From Arthrobacter sp. SLBN-83 (GTDB lineage Bacteria > Actinomycetota > Actinomycetes > Actinomycetales > Micrococcaceae): DNA of 64,000 bases. Where the stretch lies: positions 2,418,001 through 2,482,000 of the forward strand of contig NZ_VFMX01000001.1 of NCBI RefSeq assembly GCF_006715285.1, in the 5' to 3' direction. Of this stretch, positions 49,453-57,825 are shown piece after piece (position 1 is the first letter of the stretch; each line of letters opens with the position of its first letter). The notes beneath the pieces were generated by a model. The model was not told the origin of the DNA. It saw nothing but the letters and a program-made list of their open reading frames with translations, and searched no databases. The translations under genes and the position numbers were made by a program.

Positions 49453-50715
49453 ATGGCAATTCAGGACATTTACCCCACCGCGCTGCGGCTGCTCGGCCGC
49501 CCGGTGCTGGTGGTAGGTGGCGGCCCCGTTGCTGCCCGCCGTGCCAAGGGACTGCTGGACGCCGGTGCCGTGGTCACCGTCGTGGCCCCGGTTGCCTCGC
49601 CCGCGCTGCAGGAGATGGCCGACGCCGGCCTCCTCACCTGGGAAGCGCGCCCCTACCTTTCAAGCGACGTCGACGGCGTCTGGTTCGTCCAGACGGCAAC
49701 TGGTGATCCGGAGGTGGACGCCCAGGTATCGGCCGACGCCGAGGCGCAGCGGGTTTGGTGCGTCAACGCCTCCAACCATGAAGCTTCCGCCGCCTGGACC
49801 CCCGCCGTCGCCGTGGTGGACGACGTCAAGATCGCCGTCAACGCCGGGGGAGACCCGCGCCGTGCCATGGCCGTCCGCGATGCCGTGGCCACCGCCCTGG
49901 AAACGGGCGACCTGCCGCTGCGCCGCCGCCGCGCGCACCAAGGCAGCGTGGCCCTGGTGGGCGGCGGCCCCGGGGACACCGGCCTCATCACGGTCCGCGG
50001 CCGCCGGCTGCTGGGGCAGGCCGACGTCGTGGTGGCCGACCGCCTGGGCCCGCGGGAACTGCTGAATGAACTTGCCCCCGACGTCCGCGTCATCGAAGTG
50101 GGCAAGACTCCCGGCCACCACCCCGTGCCGCAGGCAGAGATCAACCGCATCCTGGTGGAAGAAGCCTTGAAGGGCCACCGCGTGGTCCGGCTCAAGGGCG
50201 GCGACCCGTACGTGCTGGGCCGCGGCGGCGAGGAAGCTGAATACTGCCGCCAGCATGGTGTGGAGGTGGAAGTGGTCTCCGGCGTCACGTCCGCCATCTC
50301 CGTTCCCGCCGCAGCAGGCATCCCCGTCACGCACCGGGGCCTGGCCAAAGGCTTCAGCGTGGTCACCGGCCACGAGGAACTCTCCGAGATCCCGGCCCGC
50401 CCGGACCACACCGTCGTCCTGCTCATGGGCGTAGGCCAGCTGCGCGAATCCGCGTCCGCGCTGGGCGAAGCCGGGCTGCCGCTGGGCACGCCAGTTGGTA
50501 TCGTGGAAAACGGCTATTTGCCGGACCAGCGCGTCACTATTGGCACGCTCGGTTCCATCGCCGACCAGGCCCAGGCGGCCGGCGTCGCAAATCCTGCCGT
50601 GATTGTCATCGGTGACGTGGTGCGCGTAAGCCCCTTCGCGCCGTCGCACTTCAAAACCGCTGACTACAGCACCACCACCCCGAACAGCCCCCGCAAGACC
50701 GCCCTCACCACCTGA
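49453..50715 (+). CDS. cysG: Siroheme synthase: precorrin-2 dehydrogenase plus uroporphyrinogen-III methyltransferase
   Basis: A 420-residue fusion. Residues 1-150 are the NAD-dependent dehydrogenase (VLVVGGGPVAARRAKGLLDAG, then VVTVVAP, with the VNAS region), and 165-410 the SAM uroporphyrinogen-III C-methyltransferase (LVGGGPGDTGLITVRG, VRLKGGDPYVLGRGGEE, GVTSAISVPAAAGIPVTHRG). It makes sirohydrochlorin; iron insertion is probably done by the chelatase at 37645. The promoter elements match the sulfite reductase and sulfonate genes. A 62-bp palindrome follows the stop. Confidence 0.9.
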   Translation: MAIQDIYPTALRLLGRPVLVVGGGPVAARRAKGLLDAGAVVTVVAPVASPALQEMADAGLLTWEARPYLSSDVDGVWFVQTATGDPEVDAQVSADAEAQRVWCVNASNHEASAAWTPAVAVVDDVKIAVNAGGDPRRAMAVRDAVATALETGDLPLRRRRAHQGSVALVGGGPGDTGLITVRGRRLLGQADVVVADRLGPRELLNELAPDVRVIEVGKTPGHHPVPQAEINRILVEEALKGHRVVRLKGGDPYVLGRGGEEAEYCRQHGVEVEVVSGVTSAISVPAAAGIPVTHRGLAKGFSVVTGHEELSEIPARPDHTVVLLMGVGQLRESASALGEAGLPLGTPVGIVENGYLPDQRVTIGTLGSIADQAQAAGVANPAVIVIGDVVRVSPFAPSHFKTADYSTTTPNSPRKTALTT

Positions 50716-50719
50716 AACC

Positions 50720-50781
50720 CACCGATTGCTCCGTAACTGCCGTTTTGAGGGTTCAAAACGGCAAGTACTCAGCAATCGATG
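50720..50781. repeat. 62-bp intergenic palindromic repeat, copy 2
   Basis: The same element as at 22899-22960, with 54 of 62 matching positions. CGATTGCT (50723-50730) pairs with AGCAATCG (50771-50778), and CCGTTTTGA with TCAAAACGG. It begins just after the cysG stop, and its last ATG (50779) is in frame with the following flavoprotein gene, which can make that start look real. Confidence 0.75.
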
Positions 50782-50802
50782 CAGAAGAAAAGGAACACAG
50801 CC

Positions 50803-52269
50803 GTGTCATCCAGCACCACCGTAGGATCTGCTGAACGTCCGCTGCGCGTCGCCGTCGTGGGCTCCGGCCCGGCCGGTGTCTATGCCGCCGACATCCTCAC
50901 CAAGAGCGAAGCCGTCAAGAGCGGCGAGCTGACCGTCAGCATCGACCTCTTTGACCGCTACCCGGCACCCTACGGCCTGATCCGCTACGGCGTGGCCCCC
51001 GACCATCCCCGCATCAAGGGAATCGTGAACGCCCTGCACAAGGTGCTGGACCGCGGCGACATCCGCTTCTTCGGCAACGTTGACTACGGCACGGACCTCA
51101 CCATCGAGGACCTCCGCAAGCACTACGACTCCGTCATCTTCGCCACCGGCGCCATCAAGGACGCGGACCTGAACATCCCCGGCGTCGAGCTGGAGGGCTC
51201 CTTCGGCGGCGCCGACTTCGTGTCCTGGTACGACGGCCACCCGGATGTGCCCCGCGAGTGGCCGCTGGACGCCAAGGAGATTGCGGTCATCGGCAACGGC
51301 AACGTGGCCCTGGACGTGGCGCGTGTCCTGTCCAAGCACGCCGACGACCTGCTGGTCACCGAAATCCCGGACAACGTCTATGCCGGCCTGAAGGCGTCCC
51401 CCGTCACCGACGTGCACGTCTTCGGCCGCCGCGGTCCCGCCCAGGTCAAGTTCACCCCGCTGGAGCTGCGCGAGCTGTCCCACTCCAAGGACGTGGACAT
51501 CATCCTTTACCCGGAGGACTTCGAGTTCGACGAGGAATCGGACCGCCAGATCCAGACGAACAACCAGACCAAGACCATGGTGGGCACGCTCACCAACTGG
51601 ATCGCCGAGCAGCCCGAGGACCTCTCCGAGCTCAAGGCATCCCGCCGCCTGCACCTGCACTTCCTGCACAGCCCGGTGGAGATTTACGACGACGCCGAGA
51701 CGCCGGGCAAGGTGGCAGGCATCAAGTTCGAGCGCACAGAGCTGGACGGGACCGGCAACGCCCGCGGCACCGGCGAGTACGTGGACTACCCGGTCCAGGC
51801 CGTGTACCGCGCCATCGGCTACTTCGGATCCGCCCTGCCGGACGTCGAGTTCGACCACAAGAAGGGCGTGGTAACGAACGACGGCGGCCGCGTCCTGGCT
51901 GCCGATGGCACCCACGTGCCGGGTCTCTACGCCACGGGCTGGATCAAGCGCGGACCGGTCGGCCTGATCGGCCACACCAAGGGCGACGCCCTTGAGACCG
52001 TCACCTACCTGCTCGAGGACCGCGAAAACCTTCCCGTCGCCGAGGCACCCGCCGAGGACGCCGTCGTCGAACTCCTGGACGCCCGCGGCGTGAAGTTCAC
52101 CAGCTGGGAAGGCTGGCTGGCACTGGATGCCCACGAACTGGCCCTCGGCGCTGCGGCCACGGAGGCCGGCGGCTCGCACGGCGTCGAGGTCAAGCGTGAG
52201 CGCATCAAGGTGGTGCCGCGCGGGGACATGGTGGACATCTCCCGTGACGGCGTAGCCGCGCAGGTCTAG
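50803..52269 (+). CDS. Ferredoxin/flavodoxin-NADP+ reductase, FprA type
   Basis: About 488 residues. FAD-binding motif VAVVGSGPAGVYAADIL, the RYPAPYGLIRYGVAPDHP segment, the NADPH motif AVIGNGNVALDVARVL and the C-terminal GLYATGWIKRGPVGLIGHTKGDA match mycobacterial FprA and adrenodoxin reductase. It passes electrons between NADPH and ferredoxin, possibly for the sulfite reductase. The GTG at 50803 was chosen: AAAGGA lies about 10 bases upstream, while the in-frame ATG at 50779 falls inside the palindromic repeat and has no ribosome binding site. Confidence 0.88.
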   Translation: MSSSTTVGSAERPLRVAVVGSGPAGVYAADILTKSEAVKSGELTVSIDLFDRYPAPYGLIRYGVAPDHPRIKGIVNALHKVLDRGDIRFFGNVDYGTDLTIEDLRKHYDSVIFATGAIKDADLNIPGVELEGSFGGADFVSWYDGHPDVPREWPLDAKEIAVIGNGNVALDVARVLSKHADDLLVTEIPDNVYAGLKASPVTDVHVFGRRGPAQVKFTPLELRELSHSKDVDIILYPEDFEFDEESDRQIQTNNQTKTMVGTLTNWIAEQPEDLSELKASRRLHLHFLHSPVEIYDDAETPGKVAGIKFERTELDGTGNARGTGEYVDYPVQAVYRAIGYFGSALPDVEFDHKKGVVTNDGGRVLAADGTHVPGLYATGWIKRGPVGLIGHTKGDALETVTYLLEDRENLPVAEAPAEDAVVELLDARGVKFTSWEGWLALDAHELALGAAATEAGGSHGVEVKRERIKVVPRGDMVDISRDGVAAQV

Positions 52270-52281
52270 GACCTAGAAGCA

Positions 52282-52322
52282 AGGAACCGCGGGGCCAACA
52301 GGTCCCGCGGTTCCTGCGTTTA
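52282..52322 (+). terminator. Terminator after the FprA gene
   Basis: AGGAACCGCGGG (52282-52293) pairs perfectly with CCCGCGGTTCCT (52304-52315) around a 10-base loop; GCGTTTAA follows. It lies between convergent genes and can serve both. Confidence 0.78.
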
Positions 52323-52343
52323 AGCGATATTAACCGGGTTGCG

Positions 52344-53582
52344 CTACTTACCCGCCCCGCCGATCGCCATGAGCTCCAAGCGGCGCAGGGTCTCGCGGTT
52401 TCGGGCCGAAATCATCGGATCGCGCAGGAACTTGGGCATCAGCTTGCCCGGCCCGCGGATGGCGTCCTCGGCAATGGTCACCCGGCACTGGTTCCCGCGG
52501 TCCTCCAGCGAGATCTCCACCTTGGCCTCGCCCATGGGCCAGCCGCGCGCCACGAGTTCCAGGGACCGGCCCGGTTCCACGGCGGCCACCTTGGTGCTGT
52601 CGTCGATGACCAGCGGCCAGGTCCCCACGGAGTGGTGCAGCTGGGCGCCGGCCTGCGGCCATTCGGCGTCAACATCCCTGATCCGGGACGCCCCCACCAC
52701 CCAGCCCGAGTAGAGCCAGCCGTCAGAGATGACCCGCCAGACGTCGGCGGAGGATGCGTTGAACAGCAGCGAGACGGTGGACATGGTGTTCCTTCCGGTT
52801 CCGGTGGTGCTTTCCTGAAGTGTTGCGGCGGCACTTTTTGGGCGCGCCGTTGGTTTGGAGCTTACGACGGCGGGAGGTGCCGGCCGCCGTGCAGCCCGGT
52901 AGGACGGCTTCCGCAGGCGCCGGGTCCATCCGTAGGCTTCGGCTCCGGGCGGCTGGTTCTCCAGGGGATCGAAGCGCAGGGGGATGTCGGCAGGATCGGC
53001 ACCGGCGTGCAGCCGCAGCTCACCGCACTCCCGCCAGGGTCCGCCCGGCGTGGCCCAGTGCAGTCCCAGCACCCATTCCCCGGACGCCAGCGACCCCGGC
53101 GGGAGGCTGCGCGTCCGCAGGCCCAGCAGGACAGGACCGCGCTGGCCTCTGTACGGCATAAGCGTGGTCATGGTGGCTCCGGCGACGTCCAGCCGCGGCA
53201 TCAGCAGGAACCGGCCCGGCAAGCCCCAGCCGGTGGAGGCAAACAGCACGTCGGCCGGACCGGCAGCAGCGTCATCACCGGCAGCAGGCAAGTCCTGGGG
53301 CGAAACCCGGAGGGCAAGGCCCAGGATGTCCGGCAGTGCCTGCGGCAGGCCTACGGACCGCGAGAAGCGGGCCACCACCTGGTCAGTGCCGGGGGAGTCC
53401 AGCCAGTCGATGCCGCTGGGGCCGGCCGGGTTGCCGGTCCTGGTGAGCTCTCCGGACAAGCCGAGGCCCTCGGGGTGGATGGGCCGGTCAGGCCGCGCGA
53501 GTTTGAGGAGCCGGAAGAGGGCAGCGAAGGCCTGCCCGGTACTTCCGGTGACGGCGGAAACTACGCGCAGCTGTTGGGTCAT
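52344..53582 (-). CDS. Catalase-superfamily-like domain fused in frame to an SRPBCC domain
   Basis: A 412-residue frame with two unlike parts. Residues 1-230 have RPIHPEGLGLSGELTRTG, then VARFSRSVGLPQALPDILGLALRVS and LFASTGWGLPGRFLL, a pattern recalling the core of catalase-fold proteins but without enough motifs to claim heme or catalase activity. A linker (about 231-266) leads to an SRPBCC domain starting MSTVSLLFNASSADVWRVI. No stop separates them, yet a strong GGAAGG site precedes Met267 (52784). Either both a fusion and a separate 146-residue SRPBCC protein are made, or the fusion arose by loss of a stop. The main ATG also has a good AGGAAGG site. Confidence 0.65.
   Translation of the reverse strand: MTQQLRVVSAVTGSTGQAFAALFRLLKLARPDRPIHPEGLGLSGELTRTGNPAGPSGIDWLDSPGTDQVVARFSRSVGLPQALPDILGLALRVSPQDLPAAGDDAAAGPADVLFASTGWGLPGRFLLMPRLDVAGATMTTLMPYRGQRGPVLLGLRTRSLPPGSLASGEWVLGLHWATPGGPWRECGELRLHAGADPADIPLRFDPLENQPPGAEAYGWTRRLRKPSYRAARRPAPPAVVSSKPTARPKSAAATLQESTTGTGRNTMSTVSLLFNASSADVWRVISDGWLYSGWVVGASRIRDVDAEWPQAGAQLHHSVGTWPLVIDDSTKVAAVEPGRSLELVARGWPMGEAKVEISLEDRGNQCRVTIAEDAIRGPGKLMPKFLRDPMISARNRETLRRLELMAIGGAGK
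52782..52796 (-). promoter_or_regulatory. Internal ribosome binding site and ATG within the fused frame
   Basis: On the minus strand GGAAGG (52791-52796) lies six bases before an in-frame ATG (52782-52784), where the SRPBCC domain begins. It would allow separate translation of 52344-52784 as a 146-residue protein. Confidence 0.6.
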
Positions 53583-53610
53583 ACTTCCTTCCTACCCACA
53601 AACCCCGGGC

Positions 53611-54438
53611 CTACATGCGGCCAAACCGGGCCCGGATCAGGGCGAAAACCCCATAGGCGATAAACCCGGCGCCGATCGCCACCAGCAGCGTGGGCCCGAA
53701 GGGATGGTCCTGCAGGGCTTTGAGGCTGCCGTCCAGCCCCGTTGACTCCTCGGGCCGGTGCTTGGCCGCGGCAATGATGAACAGCAGTCCGGTGAGGTCC
53801 AGCGCAATGCCTTTGGCCACGTGGCCCGTGACGCCCAGGCTGTCGATAAGCCTGCCCCGCCGCGTGCCCTCAAAATGGAACAGTTCTTCCTTGAAGCCGC
53901 GCCGCAACCCCTTGACGATGAAGTAGATACCGATGCCAAGGATGGTCAGGCCCAGGGCCACCAGGAGCCACGGCCCCACCGGGTTGTCCATCAGGTTCTC
54001 GCTGAAGTCCCGTGTGTTGTCGCCCGAGTCGCTGCGCTGGCCCAGCGCGAATCCCGCGAAGGTCATGCCCACACTGCCGTAGGCGACGGCCAGGAACCCT
54101 GAGGAAACCAGCTTGGCCAGCCGTTCCTTGCGCGGGAGGCTCCTGGCCCGCAGGGTCGCTTCGCTGGCCTGCCAGAGGGAAAGGCCGAGGCAGGCCACCA
54201 CGCACCCCCACATGACGAACGGGCCCCAGGTGTTGTCCGCCAGTTGGGCGATGGCGCCGGTGGGTTCGGCCTCGCCCGGATGTCCGAAGGCGATGGCAAT
54301 GGCGATGGCACCCAGGATGACGTGGAGCAGGGCCATGACGGCAAACCCGGCGCGGGCCAGCACATCCAGGACCTTGTGGTTGGAGGCCTCCTCGACAGCG
54401 TCCGCTGCCTGCCTGAGCGTGGATTCGCCGTTGGACAT
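53611..54438 (-). CDS. DUF1206 membrane protein
   Basis: A 275-residue protein with six predicted helices in three similar pairs; each pair contains an Ala/Gly-rich helix such as VLARAGFAVMALLHVILGAIAIAIAF, matching the repeated DUF1206 module. No function is known for the family. It starts three bases after the small gene 54442-54732 on the same strand, so the two form an operon. The stress-type palindrome lies upstream of that operon. Confidence 0.85.
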   Translation of the reverse strand: MSNGESTLRQAADAVEEASNHKVLDVLARAGFAVMALLHVILGAIAIAIAFGHPGEAEPTGAIAQLADNTWGPFVMWGCVVACLGLSLWQASEATLRARSLPRKERLAKLVSSGFLAVAYGSVGMTFAGFALGQRSDSGDNTRDFSENLMDNPVGPWLLVALGLTILGIGIYFIVKGLRRGFKEELFHFEGTRRGRLIDSLGVTGHVAKGIALDLTGLLFIIAAAKHRPEESTGLDGSLKALQDHPFGPTLLVAIGAGFIAYGVFALIRARFGRM

Positions 54439-54441
54439 CTG

Positions 54442-54732
54442 TCAGCCGTTCATGGGCCCTTCGGCCCGCAGCTTTTCTGCGCCTGGTCCCTGAACGTGCA
54501 CGGTACAGCGGACCACCAGCTGGCCGGGGGCGTTGTCCAGCTCCACCAGGGATTCGTCTGCGCTGAGGACGGTGAAAACTTCAGAACCCGCCACAACGTC
54601 CACGCCCTTGGCCTTTGCCGTTTGCTTGGCATTGCGGAGCGCCTCGCGCTCCAGTCCGTCCACGTAGCCGCTGTCACTTTCACGGGCGGGGTTCCCGAAG
54701 GCCCAGCCGAACAATGTCCCTGTGTTTCCCAT
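54442..54732 (-). CDS. Small protein of unknown function, upstream partner of the DUF1206 gene
   Basis: A 96-residue protein without signal or membrane segment. It has a short N-terminal part with a charged helix (YVDGLEREALRNAKQTAKAK) and a strand-rich second half (VVAGSEVFTVLSADESLVEL, then LVVRCTVHVQGP). No family recognised. ATG 54732 was chosen over an in-frame start at 54801 because the palindrome at 54786-54797 would otherwise be inside the coding region. It should be translated together with DUF1206. Confidence 0.6.
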   Translation of the reverse strand: MGNTGTLFGWAFGNPARESDSGYVDGLEREALRNAKQTAKAKGVDVVAGSEVFTVLSADESLVELDNAPGQLVVRCTVHVQGPGAEKLRAEGPMNG

Positions 54733-54785
54733 GGCGACGATATTACGCGGTGCGCCCTGTCCGGGACGGGCTTTCGTAATATTAG

Positions 54786-54797
54786 TAAGTGTGCTTA
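54786..54797. promoter_or_regulatory. Near-palindrome TAAGTGTGCTTA, candidate operator
   Basis: Minus-strand reading gives TAAGCACACTTA followed by CTAATATT, close to the sites at 6336 (TAAGCATGCTTA, then CTATGT) and 18883 (TAAGCTTGCTTA, then GTAGTT). It lies 54 bases upstream of the minus-strand small gene and 95 bases upstream of the plus-strand membrane protein gene, so it could serve either or both. Confidence 0.55.
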
Positions 54798-54891
54798 CCA
54801 TGGGCGCACCATACCTCGATGGGACACGGCAAGTGAAGTCTGCCGCAAAGCGGCAACCCGGAACCAGTTCACAACGTTAGGAATGCACATC

Positions 54892-55431
54892 ATGGCAGGA
54901 AATCTCATTGCCCGTTCGGTTCACGACCTGACGGCAGCAGCATGGTTTGGTGGATCCCTGATGGGTGCCATCGGGCTCAACGGGGCTGCAGCCCAGGCCA
55001 AGGACCCCTCGGAGCGCACCCGGCTTTCCAGCGCCGGCTGGATGAAGTGGGCTCCGTTCCAGACCGCGGCGTTCGCCTCCCACCTGGTGGCGGACCTGGC
55101 CATTGCCTGGGAGAACAAGGGCAGGATCGCCAAGCAGGAGGGCGTGGCCCGTGACACCGTCATCAAGACCGCCGTTACCGTGGTGGGCGCCGCGGTAACC
55201 CTGTACTCGGGCATCCTGGGCAAGAAGGTGGACAAGCTCGCCGGTGAAGGTGCAGAGGGCGCAACCGAGCCGCACGGCGCTGCCTCGGACGAACTGAAGA
55301 CCGCCCAGCAGCAGCTCAAGCTCCTGCAGTGGACCATTCCCGGCTTCGCTGCCCTGGTGATCATCCTTGGCGCCAAGCACGGCGAGATGCAGCGCCCCAA
55401 GAACGTCTTCTCGGGCCTGCGCGGCGACTAG
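54892..55431 (+). CDS. Membrane protein of unknown function, divergent from the DUF1206 operon
   Basis: A 179-residue protein with about four hydrophobic stretches (near 5-30, 50-75, 85-110 and 145-165) and an acidic loop (DKLAGEGAEGATEPHGAASDEL). I do not recognise the family. ATG 54892 has TAGGA about 10 bases upstream; ATG at 54883 is too close to that site. It is divergent from the DUF1206 operon with the palindrome between, suggesting joint control. Confidence 0.65.
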   Translation: MAGNLIARSVHDLTAAAWFGGSLMGAIGLNGAAAQAKDPSERTRLSSAGWMKWAPFQTAAFASHLVADLAIAWENKGRIAKQEGVARDTVIKTAVTVVGAAVTLYSGILGKKVDKLAGEGAEGATEPHGAASDELKTAQQQLKLLQWTIPGFAALVIILGAKHGEMQRPKNVFSGLRGD

Positions 55432-55455
55432 GCCGGATAAGAAACACAAAGCGTA

Positions 55456-55490
55456 CGACGGCGGTCCGGCACCACAGTGCCGGGCCGTCG
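55456..55490 (+). terminator. Hairpin between convergent genes
   Basis: CGACGGC...CCGGCAC (55456-55472) pairs with GTGCCGG-GCCGTCG (55477-55490), with a small bulge on the left. There is no T tract. Confidence 0.6.
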
Positions 55491-55564
55491 CCGCGTCCGG
55501 GACACCGTCCTCCCGGTGCGCACGTTCGGTTTCGCTGCGCATGTCCACCCCCGACTCGGATAAT

Positions 55565-55618
55565 CCCTTGCGCGGCCCACATATCGCGGCGCCAGGGAAT
55601 TTTCGCGTCGCAAAGGAG
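55565..55618. repeat. Degenerate relative of the 27430-27489 palindrome
   Basis: Bases 55589-55610 match the right arm of the inverted repeat at 27430-27489 at 19 of 22 positions by my alignment (GCG-CAGGG-ATTT-CGCGTCG). The left arm is badly decayed; only CCCTTGCG/CGCAAAGG remains as an outer stem. It may be a decayed copy of the same intergenic element. Confidence 0.4.
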
Positions 55619-55668
55619 GTGGCGCGTCGATACCGGGGAAGCCGCGGGACCGCTACAGGAAAGCCGAA

Positions 55669-56349
55669 TTACTCCGCCAGCCACTCCGCGCAGGAGTTCA
55701 GGTTCCGGTTCACGGTGGCCACGGCAGCGTCCTGGTTCCGGCGTTCGATGGCGTCGAGCAGCGTTTCGTGGCCGTCCCGGGGGAGTCCGTTGAAGCCCGG
55801 CCGGCGCTGCTGCTTGAGCAGGTCCTGGTGGAACGCGGTGCCGAAGCTCGCGTAAAGCTCATGCAGCAGGGGGTTGCCGGACGCTCGGGCAATGCCTTCG
55901 TGGAAGCACCAGTCGGCGTCCGCCCAGGCTTCGACATCCCCGTTCTTCCAGGCCTGGTCCCGGGCGGCGAGGAGCGCGCGCAGGCCCGTGACGTCGTCGT
56001 CCGTTGCATTGCGGGCTGCCAGCCGCGCCGCCTGGGTGTCCAGGCCCAGCCGGACCTCCAGGATGTGCTGTTCTGTGTGGTCCTGGTACATGCGGCGGGC
56101 CGCGCCGGACATTTCGCTGGTGGCGCGCACGTAGGTGCCGTCCCCGCGCCGCACCTCCAGCATGCCGCCGTGGGCCAGGGCCTTGACCGCTTCGCGCAGG
56201 GTGCCGCGGGAAACGCCCAGCCTGGCCATGAGTTCGGGTTCGGGCGGGATGCGCTGGTTCAGCGGCCATTCGCCTGAGTGCACCATTTCCCGCAGCTTGG
56301 CCGTGACTTCGGCGGCGAGCGGCGGACGGACCGAAGGGCTCAAGGACAT
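55669..56349 (-). CDS. GntR/FadR-family transcriptional regulator
   Basis: A 226-residue FadR-type regulator. The winged helix is at about 8-75 (LREMVHSGEWPLNQRIPPEP, then LMARLGVSRGTLREAVKALA and MLEVRRGDGTYVRA), followed by the FCD helical domain with metal-type ligands in DADWCFHEGIARAS, and later DGHETLL. ATG 56349 has AAGGAAA upstream; the longer frame is rejected. It follows an MFS transporter gene by four bases on the same strand and probably represses that transporter. The ligand is likely a small carboxylate, as for other FCD proteins. Confidence 0.85.
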   Translation of the reverse strand: MSLSPSVRPPLAAEVTAKLREMVHSGEWPLNQRIPPEPELMARLGVSRGTLREAVKALAHGGMLEVRRGDGTYVRATSEMSGAARRMYQDHTEQHILEVRLGLDTQAARLAARNATDDDVTGLRALLAARDQAWKNGDVEAWADADWCFHEGIARASGNPLLHELYASFGTAFHQDLLKQQRRPGFNGLPRDGHETLLDAIERRNQDAAVATVNRNLNSCAEWLAE

Positions 56350-56353
56350 GATG

Positions 56354-57688
56354 CTATTTTCCTTCCGTGCGGGCGGTGTGGTTTCCGACGGCAGGGCTTC
56401 CGGCATCGGGAGCGCCCGCGGACTTTCCTGACATGGCCTTCCCGGTAAGCAGGTGGGACACCACGATCTGCACCAGGGCCACCCCCAGCAGCAGCACCAG
56501 GGGCAGCGACCAGCCGCCGGTGGCGCTGTGCAGCAGTCCCATGCCGAACGGGCCTACGGTGGCCAGCAGGTACCCCGAGGACTGGGCCAGGGTGGACAGG
56601 GCCGTGGTTTCGGCGGTGCTGGTTCCGCTGCGGCTGATCATCACCATCACCAGCGGGAAGATTCCCAGGCCGAACCCCAGCAGCACCGCGGGGACGGCGG
56701 CCAGCCCCACCGGAAGAACCAGCAGGGCCGCGATCCCCACAACCATGGTGATGCTCACCAGGTAGAACGCGGGGCGCAGCATGCCCGGCCGGGCGCCGAG
56801 GGCGATCAGCACCATGCCTGCCGGGACCGAAACAAGCTGCATCAGCCCGAACATCAGCCCGCTCTCCGACGCACCCAGGCCCATGGTGGTGAGCATGTAC
56901 GGGAACCAGCTCAGCAGGGCATACGCCAGCAGTGCCTGCAGGGTGAAGATTGCGGTGAGGAGCTGGCCCTTGCGGGTCCGCAGCAGGGGCCACGGGGAGA
57001 CGTGTCCGGCCGCGGTACGGGCGGTGTTCCGGTGGGCATGCATGGCCACAGGCAGGAATCCCAGGAAGGCTGCCACGGCCGCGATGCCCACGGCACCCAC
57101 CGCGGCGGACGGGGATCCCAGGGCCTGCGCCAGCGGAACCACCAGGACGGAGGTCAGGGTGCCCCCGGTGGTCATGGTCACCGTGTAGACGGCGGTCATG
57201 AGGGAGGTCCGGGAGGCGAAGTGCTCCCGGATGAAGGACGGCATGGCCACATTGCAGATGGCCAGCCCGGACATGCCCACCACGCTGCCGGCCACCAGCA
57301 TGCCGGTGGCTGGGATGCCGCGCAGCAGAAGCCCGCCGGCCAGCAGCGCCAGCGACAGCAGGATGGCCTTCTCCACCCCCACCTTGCCGCTGAGCCATGA
57401 TGTCGCGGCCCCCGCCACAGCGAAGCAGAGCGTGGGGATGGACGGGATGATTGCCGCCACCAGCGCCCCGTAGCCCAGCACAGCCTGGAGGTCGTGCAGC
57501 AGCGCGGAGGCTCCGGTGATGCCGGCGCGCAGGTTCAGTCCGATCAGCACCAGCGCAATGACACCGAACACGACGGCGGAGCGCGGCTTCACGGGAACCG
57601 TCCCGGCTGCCGTTTCAGTGTCCGGGACTTCGATGTCCGTTACGGCGGGCGGGGAGGCGTGGGCGGGGGCGGGGGGAGTGGCGGCCAT
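56354..57688 (-). CDS. MFS transporter, CynX/NimT-like
   Basis: A 444-residue transporter with 12 predicted helices. IALVLIGLNLRAGITGASAL is the typical first helix of the CynX/NimT (cyanate and 2-nitroimidazole) branch. The ATG at 57688 is preceded by GGAGGGT; the frame extends upstream without support. A polar leader of about 40 residues precedes helix 1. It forms a two-gene operon with the GntR/FadR regulator. The real substrate is unknown; branch names do not fix it. Confidence 0.82.
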   Translation of the reverse strand: MAATPPAPAHASPPAVTDIEVPDTETAAGTVPVKPRSAVVFGVIALVLIGLNLRAGITGASALLHDLQAVLGYGALVAAIIPSIPTLCFAVAGAATSWLSGKVGVEKAILLSLALLAGGLLLRGIPATGMLVAGSVVGMSGLAICNVAMPSFIREHFASRTSLMTAVYTVTMTTGGTLTSVLVVPLAQALGSPSAAVGAVGIAAVAAFLGFLPVAMHAHRNTARTAAGHVSPWPLLRTRKGQLLTAIFTLQALLAYALLSWFPYMLTTMGLGASESGLMFGLMQLVSVPAGMVLIALGARPGMLRPAFYLVSITMVVGIAALLVLPVGLAAVPAVLLGFGLGIFPLVMVMISRSGTSTAETTALSTLAQSSGYLLATVGPFGMGLLHSATGGWSLPLVLLLGVALVQIVVSHLLTGKAMSGKSAGAPDAGSPAVGNHTARTEGK

Positions 57689-57825
57689 ACCCTCCACCGT
57701 AAAGGTTAGACGTTTGATGTTTCTGTCTTTGTGGCCAACCTCTCCCCGCACGCGGCCCCTGCAATAGACTGCCAACGGACTGTCGGAGGGCCTGGCGTTG
57801 ACCAGGCGGCGCTGGAAGGACGGCT

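Noticed and set aside
50779..50802. ATG at 50779 as start of the FprA gene
   Set aside because: It lies in the palindromic repeat and lacks a ribosome binding site, whereas GTG 50803 has AAAGGA upstream.
54733..54801. Longer start for the 96-residue protein
   Set aside because: It would place the candidate operator palindrome inside the coding region.
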